From contig NZ_KB892397.1 of the NCBI RefSeq assembly GCF_000373765.1, positions 1 through 50,426 of the forward strand: a stretch of DNA of 50,426 nt. Reading direction: 5' to 3'. The position numbers and the translations under genes are program-made. The notes under the pieces were generated by a model that was not told the origin of the DNA, ran no database searches, and worked only from the letters and a program-made list of their open reading frames with translations. The first letter of the stretch is position 1. Each line of letters opens with the position of its first letter. Origin of the DNA: Legionella shakespearei DSM 23087 (GTDB taxonomy: Bacteria; Pseudomonadota; Gammaproteobacteria; Legionellales; Legionellaceae). Positions 32,173-40,392 of this stretch are shown here, piece by piece.

Positions 32173-33108
32173 ATGAACCTCCAGAAACCTGCCGCAATCT
32201 ATATCACCAAACCAGAATTCCTTGCTGATCTGAGTAAAGAATTAGGCAACGTGAATACCGTTATAGAGGATATGGTCTTTTCTTCCTGCGTCAAAACGGA
32301 AGTGTGTTTTGCTCAGGATATTTGGTTTGAACCCCAAATCGTCACTTTTCAATCCATTTCCGAAGCAGTCAAAATCCTCCGCCAGGCAGGAAAGTTCTGG
32401 TATTTACACCCATTAAGCCATGTCAGACGTTCACGTTTGATTGAAGAGCAATTACGTAAATGCCCCAAATTAGAACAACATTTTCCACCTGAAGCTGAAA
32501 TACCTGTTATAGGTGGATTTTGCCTGCTGGATCAAAACACCTTGCTCTTTAGCACCAGACGCTTGAAAAAATGGCCGCATGGGCACTGTTTTTTTATTGA
32601 AGATAAAGTCAATCCACCCAACCGCGCCTATTTAAAATTATGGGAAGCCCTCTTTCTTTTGCAAAAATATCCCGCATCAGGTGAAACGGCTCTGGATCTG
32701 GGCGCCTCACCCGGAGGATGGACTTACGTGATGCAGGCTTTAGGTGCTAATGTGACCGCAGTGGACAAGGCCTTACTGGATCCCAAAATTGCCAGCTTAC
32801 CTCGTGTCCGCTTTTTGCAGCAAAGTGCCTTTGCTTTAGAACCCTCGGCTCTGGAAGAAACTTATGACTGGGTGCTCTCTGACGTAGCATGCTATCCCGA
32901 TCGTGCCTATGCCCTCATCATGAAATGGATACAATCAGGTAAGGCCAGACAACTGATTTTTACTATAAAACTGCAAGGCACTATAGATTTGGCGACTATC
33001 AAACAATTTCAGGAAATACCAGGAGGGCGAATTCTGAATATGTTCTATAACAAACATGAAGCGACTTTCTTCTATCCCGCGCCCCAGAAATTTCACCTTG
33101 ATTCGTAG
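32173..33108 (+). CDS. RlmM-like FtsJ-fold rRNA 2'-O-methyltransferase
   Basis: This protein of 311 residues has an N-terminal region of about 150 residues resembling the RNA-binding part of RlmM. A Rossmann-like FtsJ domain follows with the SAM motif ALDLGASPGGWTYVMQALGA, TAVDKALL, and the catalytic Asp strand WVLSDVACYPDRAY followed by FTIKLQG. E. coli RlmM methylates C2498 of 23S rRNA; this protein is about 50 residues shorter, so the symbol is withheld. I start at the ATG at 32173 rather than a TTG at 32155. The stop codon TAG is the start of a family D palindrome (GTAGCCCG), so the repeat defines the C-terminus. Confidence 0.75.
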   Translation: MNLQKPAAIYITKPEFLADLSKELGNVNTVIEDMVFSSCVKTEVCFAQDIWFEPQIVTFQSISEAVKILRQAGKFWYLHPLSHVRRSRLIEEQLRKCPKLEQHFPPEAEIPVIGGFCLLDQNTLLFSTRRLKKWPHGHCFFIEDKVNPPNRAYLKLWEALFLLQKYPASGETALDLGASPGGWTYVMQALGANVTAVDKALLDPKIASLPRVRFLQQSAFALEPSALEETYDWVLSDVACYPDRAYALIMKWIQSGKARQLIFTIKLQGTIDLATIKQFQEIPGGRILNMFYNKHEATFFYPAPQKFHLDS

Positions 33109-33193
33109 CCCGCATTAGCGTCAGCGTAATGCGGGAAACATGGGCCCATTGTTAATTCGATCTCCCGTATTACGCTTCGCTAATACGGGCTAC
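33105..33193. repeat. Palindromic repeat family D, copy 1
   Basis: GTAGCCCGCATTAGCG at the left and CGCTAATACGGGCTAC at the right are imperfect inverse arms, each with an internal hairpin (CCCGCATTA...TAATGCGGG). The left end supplies the stop codon of the RlmM-like gene. A cleaner copy lies inside the suf operon. Confidence 0.8.
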
Positions 33194-33296
33194 AAAAGCT
33201 TAAATTAACTCACGTTAAATTAATGCCCACAGCCCTCAAAATTTCCTATACTCAATCAATGACTAATAATTTTTCAGGCATCACGGATGAATACTT

Positions 33297-33800
33297 ATGC
33301 GTAAATACCTTATCAATACCACTCACTTGGGAATGCGTTTTATTCGCAAAGGTGATGCCCATCATATTGAAGATGTGGAAAAAGATCCGGAAGTAAAACG
33401 CTTTTATCCTGAAGGGGAGCTTAGTGATCAGGAAATTCAGGATTTTATTGATGAAAGCATTAAAAACCAGAAAGAACACAATTTACCCTGCTTCCTCATT
33501 TTTAAAGCCAGAAATGATGCCTTCGTGGGAGAGGCTTATTTTGACCGTATGCCAACGGGTGAAATCAAAGTAGGTTATATGCTTGATAAAAAATACTGGA
33601 ATAAAGGGTACGCAACTGAAGTTCTAAAAGCTTTATTGAACTGGGCTAAATTACACATCGATGCGGAGTATATTGTCGCCTATGCTGATCGCGAAAACGA
33701 AGGCTCATTTCGGGTGATGGAAAAGTGCGGCATGAAATATTATAAATCGGGCACCTACAAGAATATGGAATCCTTTTTTTATCGCATTAAAAATCGCTAA
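33297..33800 (+). CDS. GNAT-family N-acetyltransferase (RimJ/RimL type)
   Basis: This protein of 167 residues has the GNAT fold: an N-terminal strand (THLGMRFIRKGDAHHIEDV), the central VGEAYFDR strand and GEIKVGYMLDKKYWNKGYAT, whose last part is the acetyl-CoA-binding motif A (R/Q-x-x-G-x-A form: NKGYAT). The final part ENEGSFRVMEKCGMKYYKSG is typical of the RimJ/RimL group. Substrates in this group include ribosomal proteins, amino acids and antibiotics, so the acceptor is unknown. It overlaps the convergent argE gene by 4 bp. Confidence 0.85.
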   Translation: MRKYLINTTHLGMRFIRKGDAHHIEDVEKDPEVKRFYPEGELSDQEIQDFIDESIKNQKEHNLPCFLIFKARNDAFVGEAYFDRMPTGEIKVGYMLDKKYWNKGYATEVLKALLNWAKLHIDAEYIVAYADRENEGSFRVMEKCGMKYYKSGTYKNMESFFYRIKNR

Positions 33801-34984
33801 ATCCCGCATAAAAAGTGTACTGCATTTTTCAGCACTTTTTCACAAAGAGACAATTGTTCCAGGCTGACAAATTCGTCAGGCCTGTGAGCCTGGTGAATGT
33901 CACCAGGGCCACAGATAACCGTGGGAATATGCGCCCTTTGGTATACCCCGGCCTCGGTACTGTAAGACACTTTATACCGTTCATTGACTCCGGTAACTGT
34001 TCTTAAAATATGAGTAATTGGGCTGTCTTCCGATGCCCTGAAACCAGGAGAATCAGAAGTTTGATCAAGATAGATTGCTGCATCAGCATGGTTTTTACGC
34101 ATCAGTGGCAGTAATTCGACATTAATATAATTAAGAATTTGCTGCTCAAAATTCATCAAGGGAAATTCGCTTACGTAACGTAACTCCACAATGAACTCAC
34201 AGATAGCCGGAACTATGTTAGTAGCAATCCCACCGCTCACGATGTTGGTGGTAATGGTTGTGAAAGGAATATCGAAATCGTTATCAAAAGGACCATTATC
34301 CTCACTGTGTACGGCCAGTTTATGAATATAACTGATTAAATGACTGGCATATTCAATAGCATTGCAGCCTACTGGCGCCAAAGAGGAATGGACTGCTTTT
34401 CCATCCACCTGACAATGATAGAGCCGCCTGCCTTTTTCACCTGTAACCGGACGCATGGAAGAAGGCTCACCCACAATGCACCCTTCAGGATGAATCTTGT
34501 TTTTTTGTAAATAATCAACAACATAGTTGACACCAATACAGCCTACCTCTTCGTCAAAGGTAAAGGCCATATGAACGGGTTTCAAGAGTTTCAGTTTCTT
34601 AAACTCAGGCGCCAGGCCAAGCAATACAGCAAGAAATCCTTTCATATCACAGGCGCCGCGCCCGTAGATTTTTCCGTCTTTTTGAACGGCTTGAAAAGGA
34701 TCAGTGGTCCAGTTTTGTCCTGTTATGGGCACCACATCGGTATGCCCTGACAGGAGCAACCCGCCTGAAACAGTTCCATCATGAGCAGGTATGCTTGCCA
34801 ACAGATTTACTTTTTCTTCGTTGGCTCCAGGAATTATTTGATACTTAATATCATGCAACTCAAACCAACGTTTGATTTCCTCAATTAAAGCCAGGTTGGA
34901 ATTAGTCGAAACTGTATTAATACCAATCAGTTTTTCCATCCATTGGAGAGTATTCATCAGATTATCAATCTGTAAATTATTCAT
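33797..34984 (-). CDS. argE: Acetylornithine deacetylase (ArgE)
   Basis: This 395-residue M20-family metallohydrolase shows the metal ligands and catalytic residues in order: SGHTDVVP (His and Asp), GACDMKGF, FTFDEEVGCIG (catalytic Glu pair) and VGEPSS. The dimerisation lid follows (HSSLAPVGCNAIEYASHLI), then a late CGPGDIHQAHRPDE motif with the last metal-binding His. The sequence favours ArgE over succinyl-diaminopimelate desuccinylase (DapE), but M20 members are easily confused. ArgE releases ornithine in arginine synthesis; no other arg gene is in the window. Confidence 0.8.
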   Translation of the reverse strand: MNNLQIDNLMNTLQWMEKLIGINTVSTNSNLALIEEIKRWFELHDIKYQIIPGANEEKVNLLASIPAHDGTVSGGLLLSGHTDVVPITGQNWTTDPFQAVQKDGKIYGRGACDMKGFLAVLLGLAPEFKKLKLLKPVHMAFTFDEEVGCIGVNYVVDYLQKNKIHPEGCIVGEPSSMRPVTGEKGRRLYHCQVDGKAVHSSLAPVGCNAIEYASHLISYIHKLAVHSEDNGPFDNDFDIPFTTITTNIVSGGIATNIVPAICEFIVELRYVSEFPLMNFEQQILNYINVELLPLMRKNHADAAIYLDQTSDSPGFRASEDSPITHILRTVTGVNERYKVSYSTEAGVYQRAHIPTVICGPGDIHQAHRPDEFVSLEQLSLCEKVLKNAVHFLCGI

Positions 34985-35078
34985 TAATAATAGACTGCTG
35001 CGTGGAGCAAATCAAAAATACAGAAATGTCACCTCATCCGATCATCCGGTCCACATCCGGTCCACATCGCCCCATTCA

Positions 35079-35179
35079 CGTCGTCCTGAGCGCGTCTTTT
35101 TGCGCGAAGGATCTCCAAATACTGGCACCATGCCGATTTCAGGAGATCCTTCGCGCAAAAAGACGCGCTCAGGACGACG
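35079..35179. repeat. REPIN-like palindrome, family A copy 6
   Basis: Both arms are intact around AAATACTGGCACCATGCCGA. The flanks ATTCACGTCGT / ACGACGTGAAT extend the symmetry. Its right end runs directly into a 14-bp tandem array built from the same edge sequence. Confidence 0.88.
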
Positions 35180-35265
35180 TGAATCGGACGACGTGAATGG
35201 GACGACGTGAATGGGACGACGTGAATCGGACGACGTGAATGGGGCGACGTGGATCGGATGACGAT
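35172..35265. repeat. 14-bp tandem repeat (minisatellite)
   Basis: Units of GGACGACGTGAATC or GGACGACGTGAATG occur head to tail: five exact or near-exact copies at 35172-35241, one diverged (GGGCGACGTGGATC) and one partial (GGATGACGAT). The unit equals the right edge of the adjoining family A element, suggesting slippage from that edge. The array ends 3 bp before the epmA stop codon. On the far side of the element a related GTCCACATCCG motif is also duplicated. Confidence 0.88.
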
Positions 35266-35267
35266 CT

Positions 35268-36221
35268 CTATGCCCTTGAAAAATCAAAAGAAATAATTTG
35301 TGAAATACCTGGTTGTTGCAAAGACAGGGCAAGCAATCTGTCAACGCCTAAAGCCACGCCGCTGCACGCAGGTAAACCATGTGCCAAAGCATCTAAAAGA
35401 AAGCTGTCGGCCTCTACAGGCTCTAAACCTTGCTGAGCTCTTGCACGATTATCCTCAGCAAAACGTTTTGCCTGAGCCTCAGCATCCGTCAACTCATGAA
35501 AGCCATTCGCTAACTCAACACCTTTATAATAAACCTCAAAACGCTGTGCAAAACCATTTTTGATTTGTGCCAGAGAAGCCTGCGAGGCAGGAAAATCATA
35601 AACTGCTACTGGAGCATTTTCTTTGCCGAGAAAAGGTTCCACCACATGACTCATTAGTAAAAATAAATATTGATCCCTGTCTTGCTCCTCTGCTGCCAAA
35701 ACCTGATCTAAATCATGCTGTTTCAAAACATGCTGCAATTGCTCCACAGAAGCATTGAATGGATCCAAATCACAGGATTCCAGAAAAGCGTGCTGATACG
35801 TTTTTCTCAGCATGGGTTGAGAATGCATCAGAAGCTGTAAAAGCGCATCCATTTCATCCATCAATTGGTGATGGTCTATATCCAGCTGATACCATTCCAG
35901 TAAAGTAAACTCAGGGTTGTGCCAGCGCCCTAACTCGTCATCGCGAAAAACCCGCGCTAACTGAAATACAGGGCCGCTCCCGGCAGCTAAAAGGCGTTTC
36001 ATGTGGTATTCAGGTGAAGTCTGCAGACAATAGGATTCACCTCTGAATTTGGTCTTGATGTTACTAAGGTAGACATCCGTCACCCCATGGCGCGCCATGA
36101 TGGGGGTTTCCACTTCAAGATAATGGCGTTGGGTAAAAAAATCGCGAATTTTGGCAAGCAACAAGGCACGTTGGCGCAGTGATTGTATTGAGGCAGAAGG
36201 ATGCCATGATAGCTCAGACAT
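35268..36221 (-). CDS. epmA: Elongation factor P--(R)-beta-lysine ligase (EpmA/PoxA)
   Basis: This protein of 317 residues resembles the catalytic core of class II lysyl-tRNA synthetase without the anticodon-binding domain, the hallmark of EpmA. It attaches (R)-beta-lysine to a Lys of elongation factor P, which relieves stalling at polyproline stretches. Motif 2 (FRDDELGRWHNPEFTLLEWY) and motif 3 (GVALGVDRLL near the C-terminus) are clear, as is LQTSPEYHMKRLLAAG. It starts 2 bp after the sufT stop codon on the same strand, so it is likely read through from the suf operon. A minisatellite directly follows its stop codon. Confidence 0.92.
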   Translation of the reverse strand: MSELSWHPSASIQSLRQRALLLAKIRDFFTQRHYLEVETPIMARHGVTDVYLSNIKTKFRGESYCLQTSPEYHMKRLLAAGSGPVFQLARVFRDDELGRWHNPEFTLLEWYQLDIDHHQLMDEMDALLQLLMHSQPMLRKTYQHAFLESCDLDPFNASVEQLQHVLKQHDLDQVLAAEEQDRDQYLFLLMSHVVEPFLGKENAPVAVYDFPASQASLAQIKNGFAQRFEVYYKGVELANGFHELTDAEAQAKRFAEDNRARAQQGLEPVEADSFLLDALAHGLPACSGVALGVDRLLALSLQQPGISQIISFDFSRA

Positions 36222-36223
36222 GA

Positions 36224-36559
36224 TTAATAAAAAATTCCCAACTCAAGGCGCGCTGCTTCTGTCATTCGCTCCTGCGTCCATGGTGGTTCCCATACCAGTT
36301 CAACCGTACAATCGCTGATCCCATCAACCTGATTTACCGCCTGTTCAACAGTTCCCGGGAAGGTTTGCGCTACAGGGCAACCGGGAGTAGTCAGAGTCAT
36401 TTGGATGTCTACATGCCCTTCATCATTAATAGCGACATTATAAATCAAACCCAAATCATAAATATTGACTGGAATTTCAGGATCAAAAACGCCTTTAAGC
36501 GCCAGAATTACTGCCTCTTTCATCTGTTCTACATCCTGCTTTTTCTTCAAACCAAACAT
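36224..36559 (-). CDS. sufT: SufT (DUF59/MIP18-like) iron-sulfur assembly factor
   Basis: This protein of 111 residues consists of a single DUF59 domain. VFDPEIPVNIYDLGLIYNV is the family signature (D-P-E-x-P-x-x-I-x-x-L-G-L-I), and MTLTTPGCPVAQTFPG carries the conserved Cys. The end ELVWEPPWTQERMTEAARLELG is also typical. SufT is an auxiliary factor in Fe-S cluster maturation. It is the last suf gene, separated from sufU by a family D palindrome of about 86 bp. GAGGTTACAGT supports its own translation start. Confidence 0.9.
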   Translation of the reverse strand: MFGLKKKQDVEQMKEAVILALKGVFDPEIPVNIYDLGLIYNVAINDEGHVDIQMTLTTPGCPVAQTFPGTVEQAVNQVDGISDCTVELVWEPPWTQERMTEAARLELGIFY

Positions 36560-36588
36560 ACTGTAACCTCATTGCCTTCACCGATTCT

Positions 36589-36674
36589 GTAGCCCGTATT
36601 AGCGGAGCGTAATACGGGAATACTGAGCTCGTTGCCACTTCGATCCCGTATTACGCTTCGCTAATACGGGCTAC
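36589..36674. repeat. Palindromic repeat family D, copy 2, inside the suf operon
   Basis: GTAGCCCGTATTAGCG / CGCTAATACGGGCTAC arms, each with an internal CCCGTATTA...TAATACGGG hairpin, surround a spacer with GAGCTCGTTGCCACTTCGAT. It fills the sufU-sufT gap and could cause partial termination or protect upstream mRNA from 3' decay. Confidence 0.85.
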
Positions 36675-36679
36675 ATACT

Positions 36680-37129
36680 TTATTCAGTTTTCACCACTGT
36701 TGTGTCTTTATTTAAAGCAGCTTCCATAGTGTGCCAGGCTAAAGTGGCGCATTTGACCCGCGCTGGAAAAGCCTTCACACCGGCAAGAACTGCCAGCTTG
36801 TCCATAGAGTTTGAATGCCCTTCTTCATCCAGAGTCAGCATGTGATGAAAGCGGTGAAACAGGTCATGGGCTTCCTCCACGGTTTTACCTTTTAATGCAT
36901 CCGTCATCAGAGATGCCGATGCCTGGGAAATAGCACAACCACAACCCACAAAACTTAAATCAGTAATCAGGCCATTATCCAGCCTGGCATAAACAGTCAG
37001 TTTATCGCCGCATAAGGGATTAAAACCGTTAGCCTGAGTTGTCGCATCATCCATAGCATGATGATTTCGGGGATTGCGGTTATGATCAATAATGATTTCC
37101 TGATAAAGCTCACGCAATTCCATACTCAT
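36680..37129 (-). CDS. sufU: SufU-type sulfur-relay/scaffold protein
   Basis: This protein of 149 residues belongs to the IscU/SufU family. The three conserved Cys are present in PLCGDKLT (with the following Asp), VGCGCAISQAS and VKCATLAW. The insert between the second and third Cys motifs is typical of SufU rather than IscU. SufU accepts persulfide sulfur from SufS. The gene overlaps the end of sufS by 4 bp and has GAGGTGTTTGC before the ATG. A second ATG two codons later is less likely to be used. Confidence 0.92.
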   Translation of the reverse strand: MSMELRELYQEIIIDHNRNPRNHHAMDDATTQANGFNPLCGDKLTVYARLDNGLITDLSFVGCGCAISQASASLMTDALKGKTVEEAHDLFHRFHHMLTLDEEGHSNSMDKLAVLAGVKAFPARVKCATLAWHTMEAALNKDTTVVKTE

Positions 37130-38370
37130 GCAAACACCTCTTTTACTCTTTGCAGCGCTGTCACAAAATAATCTATTTCTTCTGGCGTATTATAAAAGGA
37201 TAGCGACATGCGCGATGTAGCCGCAACACCATAAAAGTCCATTAAAGGCATGGCACAGTGATGGCCGCTGCGTATGGCAATCCCCTCACTGTCCAGAATA
37301 GTTCCTATATCATGCGCATGAATCTTGCCATGAACAAAAGAAATAACCGGAACCTTATGCGCCGCTGTTCCTATGATGTTAAATCCTTTGACGGACTCAA
37401 CTGCTTCAGTCGCATAATGCAATAAATGATCTTCATAAGCTGCAATGGCATCCAAATCCAGAGACCACAAATAATCCATTGCAGCGCCTAAACCAATAGC
37501 ACCAGCAATATTGGGAGTACCTGCTTCAAATTTATGAGGAAGAGCTGCATACTCTGTCGCTTCGAAAGTGACGTAATTAATCATTTCACCGCCCCCTTGA
37601 TAGGGTGACATGCCATTGAGCAGTTCTTCTTTACCCCAAAGCACGCCTATACCTGTCGGGCCGTACATTTTATGTCCTGAAAAAGCATAGAAATCGCAAT
37701 TCAAATCGTGTACGTCTATGGGCAAATGAGCAGTCGCCTGCGCACCATCCAATAACACTTTGGCGCCATGCGCATGGGCCATTTCAATCATTTTTTTAAC
37801 GGGATTAATAGTTCCCAAGGCATTGGAAACATAATTAATCGCAACAAATTTGGTATTTGCATTGAGTTTCTTTTCAAACTCATCGAGTAATAATTCGCCA
37901 CTGATAGAGATAGGGGCTACCTGCAAATTGGCTCCTGTTTTTTTGCATACCATTTGCCAGGGAACAATATTGGAATGATGCTCCATATAGGTAATCAGGA
38001 TCTCTTCGCCGGGTAAAATACGTGGCGCCACAAAACTTTGAGCGACCAGGTTGATGGCTTCCGTAGTGCCGCGCACAAAGATACACTCTTTGGCGGATTT
38101 GGCATTAATAAAACGTTTTACCTTGGAACGGGCTGCCTCATACTTTTCGGTAGCGCGAACGCTTAAGGCATGCACACCACGATGGACGTTGGAATTATCG
38201 TGCGCGTAGTAATGTGCCATAGCATCAATAACGGCCTTGGGCTTTTGCGTGGTTGCCGCGTTATCAAAATAAATCAAATCATGTTCATTAACTTTCTGCT
38301 GCAAAACAGGAAAGTCTTTGCGAATTTCATTGACGTTCAATGATGTTATTAACGAAGTCTTGGTATTCAT
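37126..38370 (-). CDS. sufS: Cysteine desulfurase SufS
   Basis: This 414-residue PLP-dependent group II cysteine desulfurase removes sulfur from cysteine for Fe-S assembly. Landmarks are YFDNAATTQKP near the N-terminus, YMEHHSNIVPWQ, DGAQATAHLPIDV, the PLP lysine in FYAFSGHKMYGPTGIGVLWG and the catalytic Cys in RSGHHCAMPLMD. The short loop around that Cys marks the SufS class. GGGGTGATTT precedes the ATG. The gene lies 3 bp after sufD and overlaps sufU by 4 bp. Confidence 0.95.
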   Translation of the reverse strand: MNTKTSLITSLNVNEIRKDFPVLQQKVNEHDLIYFDNAATTQKPKAVIDAMAHYYAHDNSNVHRGVHALSVRATEKYEAARSKVKRFINAKSAKECIFVRGTTEAINLVAQSFVAPRILPGEEILITYMEHHSNIVPWQMVCKKTGANLQVAPISISGELLLDEFEKKLNANTKFVAINYVSNALGTINPVKKMIEMAHAHGAKVLLDGAQATAHLPIDVHDLNCDFYAFSGHKMYGPTGIGVLWGKEELLNGMSPYQGGGEMINYVTFEATEYAALPHKFEAGTPNIAGAIGLGAAMDYLWSLDLDAIAAYEDHLLHYATEAVESVKGFNIIGTAAHKVPVISFVHGKIHAHDIGTILDSEGIAIRSGHHCAMPLMDFYGVAATSRMSLSFYNTPEEIDYFVTALQRVKEVFA

Positions 38371-38373
38371 AAA

Positions 38374-39642
38374 TCACCCCAATTGTTGCGTTAATAAGGT
38401 ACCCAGCCAATCAGCCAATTCACGATTTGGTATCAAGCGCAAATTATCCTGGGCAAAGGCATGAATTAAATAATGCGATGCTTCAAGCCTGCCGATACCG
38501 CGAGTGGCCAGATAAAATAAGGCGTCTTCATCCAATTGCCCCACAGTCGCACCATGAGAACAAATCACATCATCAGCAAAAATTTCTAACTGCGGTTTGG
38601 TATCAATTTCCGCATTGGCAGAAAGCAGCAGATTTTTATTTTGCTGTTTGGCCTCAGTATGTTGCGCGTCTTTGGCAACAATGACTTTCCCGTTGAATAC
38701 AGCACGTGAACGCCCGGTTAAAATGCCTTTATAGTCCTGTTCACTGGAACAATTGGGGACCAAATGATGGACAGTTGTATGGTGATCCACATGCTGCCCT
38801 TCTGCAGGAGCATAGATACCATTCATCAGGCAATGAGCATGTTCTTCCTGCAAATAAAAACTGAGGTCGCTACGTACCAGTTTTCCACCGAGACTCAGAG
38901 AATGACTGGCAAACTGGCTGTGAGCAGCCTGCTTCACTGACACATGCCCAATATGATAAGCCGCTTTACTTTCCCTTTGTATTTTATAATGGGTTAATTG
39001 CGCCTTGGAACCAGTAAGCACTTCAGTCACTGTATTGGTTAAATACGAACAGCCTTCTTCACCGCGATATTCTTCAATAACCGTAGCCTGGCTTCCAGCT
39101 TCTGCAATAATCAAATGCCGCAGATGCACTGCCTGGTGTTCTTGATCCTGAGCATGGACAAGTGCTATGGGCTCTTCAAGGCACACCCCTTTGGGAATAT
39201 AAATCAACACACCGCAGTGAATCATGGCGGTATTAAGCGCATGAAAACCATGCTCCTGCTGCAATACTTCCCCAAGGTGTGATTTGATTAACGCTTCATG
39301 AGTCGTTAATGCGGTAGCCAAAGGCAATACTAATACACCGGCAGGCAAGTGGTTAATCCATTCATTGTTACCGACAACCATTCCATTTTGGATCACTAAT
39401 TGCTGCTTTACGGGCATGTCAGAACGGTAGCCATCACCAGAAACTGTTGCCGCACGTTGCCAGGTAAAAGGCTGTTTTAGCAAAGCATCAACCAAAGTAT
39501 ATTTCCATTCCTCATCATGACGCGTGGGAAAACCACTGCGGTTCAAATGAGCCAGTGCTTTAGTTTGTAACTGTGCAAGCCAGGGCAGAGTCGATAGCTG
39601 TTCTTTAGCCTGCTGCTGATAAAACTCCAGAATCTCGTTCAT
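38374..39642 (-). CDS. sufD: SufD, subunit of the SufBCD scaffold
   Basis: This protein of 422 residues is a beta-helical partner of SufB in the SufBC2D complex on which Fe-S clusters are built. The N-terminal part has FPTRHDEEWKYT. The C-terminal half shows the SufB/SufD core, with DHHTTVHHLVPNCSSEQDYK, AVFNGKVIVAKDAQHTEAKQ and ICSHGATVGQLDEDALFYL, which includes the conserved Cys and His at the SufB-SufD interface. GGAGCAGTT precedes the ATG. Its start overlaps sufC by 4 bp. Confidence 0.94.
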   Translation of the reverse strand: MNEILEFYQQQAKEQLSTLPWLAQLQTKALAHLNRSGFPTRHDEEWKYTLVDALLKQPFTWQRAATVSGDGYRSDMPVKQQLVIQNGMVVGNNEWINHLPAGVLVLPLATALTTHEALIKSHLGEVLQQEHGFHALNTAMIHCGVLIYIPKGVCLEEPIALVHAQDQEHQAVHLRHLIIAEAGSQATVIEEYRGEEGCSYLTNTVTEVLTGSKAQLTHYKIQRESKAAYHIGHVSVKQAAHSQFASHSLSLGGKLVRSDLSFYLQEEHAHCLMNGIYAPAEGQHVDHHTTVHHLVPNCSSEQDYKGILTGRSRAVFNGKVIVAKDAQHTEAKQQNKNLLLSANAEIDTKPQLEIFADDVICSHGATVGQLDEDALFYLATRGIGRLEASHYLIHAFAQDNLRLIPNRELADWLGTLLTQQLG

Positions 39643-40391
39643 AACTGCTCCGTTTCCTCAAGCCAGCTATATCCTTTCTTCTCTAATTCCAAGGCCAGTG
39701 ATTTGTCACCGGACATAATAATACGGCCATTGACCAAAACATGAATAAAGTCAGGCTCAATATAATCCAGTAAACGCTGATAATGGGTTACCAAAATAAT
39801 AGAGCGTTCTGGTGAACGCATGGCATTCACGCCCTGGGAAATAATTCTTAAGGCATCAATATCAAGACCCGAATCGGTTTCATCAAGAACAGCCAGTTTA
39901 GGTTCTAACGCAGCCATTTGCAGGATTTCATTACGTTTCTTTTCACCACCGGAAAACCCTTCATTGATGCTGCGATACAAAAAACTCTCGTCCATATCCA
40001 ATAATTGGCATTTTTCACGGATGAAACTTAAAAACTCTATGGCATCCAGAGTCTTGCGTTGCTGCCCTTTACGCACAGCATTGACCGAAGCTTTAAGAAA
40101 ATTAATGTTCGTCACACCAGGAATTTCAACAGGATATTGGAAGGACATGAAAATCCCCGCCTGTGCCCTTTCTTCTGGCGACAAAGGCAGCAAATCCTGA
40201 CCTAAATAGTCAATTTCACCGCTGGTTACTTCATAAGAAGGGTGCCCGGCCAAAACTTTTGACAAAGTACTTTTACCAGAACCATTAGGTCCCATAATGG
40301 CATGTACTTCTCCAGCATTTACCTGAAGGTTGATGCCCTTTAAAATGGATTGTGCATTTATAGCAACATTAAGCTCGTTTATTTTTAACAT
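39639..40391 (-). CDS. sufC: SufC ATPase
   Basis: This 250-residue ABC-type ATPase drives conformational change in the SufBCD scaffold. Walker A is GPNGSGKST, the signature is FSGGEKKRNEI, Walker B is LAVLDETDSGLD and the switch His is in LVTHYQRLLDY. The SGGEKKRNE form of the signature is diagnostic for SufC. It is fused tightly into the operon: 1 bp after sufB and overlapping sufD by 4 bp. Confidence 0.96.
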   Translation of the reverse strand: MLKINELNVAINAQSILKGINLQVNAGEVHAIMGPNGSGKSTLSKVLAGHPSYEVTSGEIDYLGQDLLPLSPEERAQAGIFMSFQYPVEIPGVTNINFLKASVNAVRKGQQRKTLDAIEFLSFIREKCQLLDMDESFLYRSINEGFSGGEKKRNEILQMAALEPKLAVLDETDSGLDIDALRIISQGVNAMRSPERSIILVTHYQRLLDYIEPDFIHVLVNGRIIMSGDKSLALELEKKGYSWLEETEQL

Positions 40392-40392
40392 A

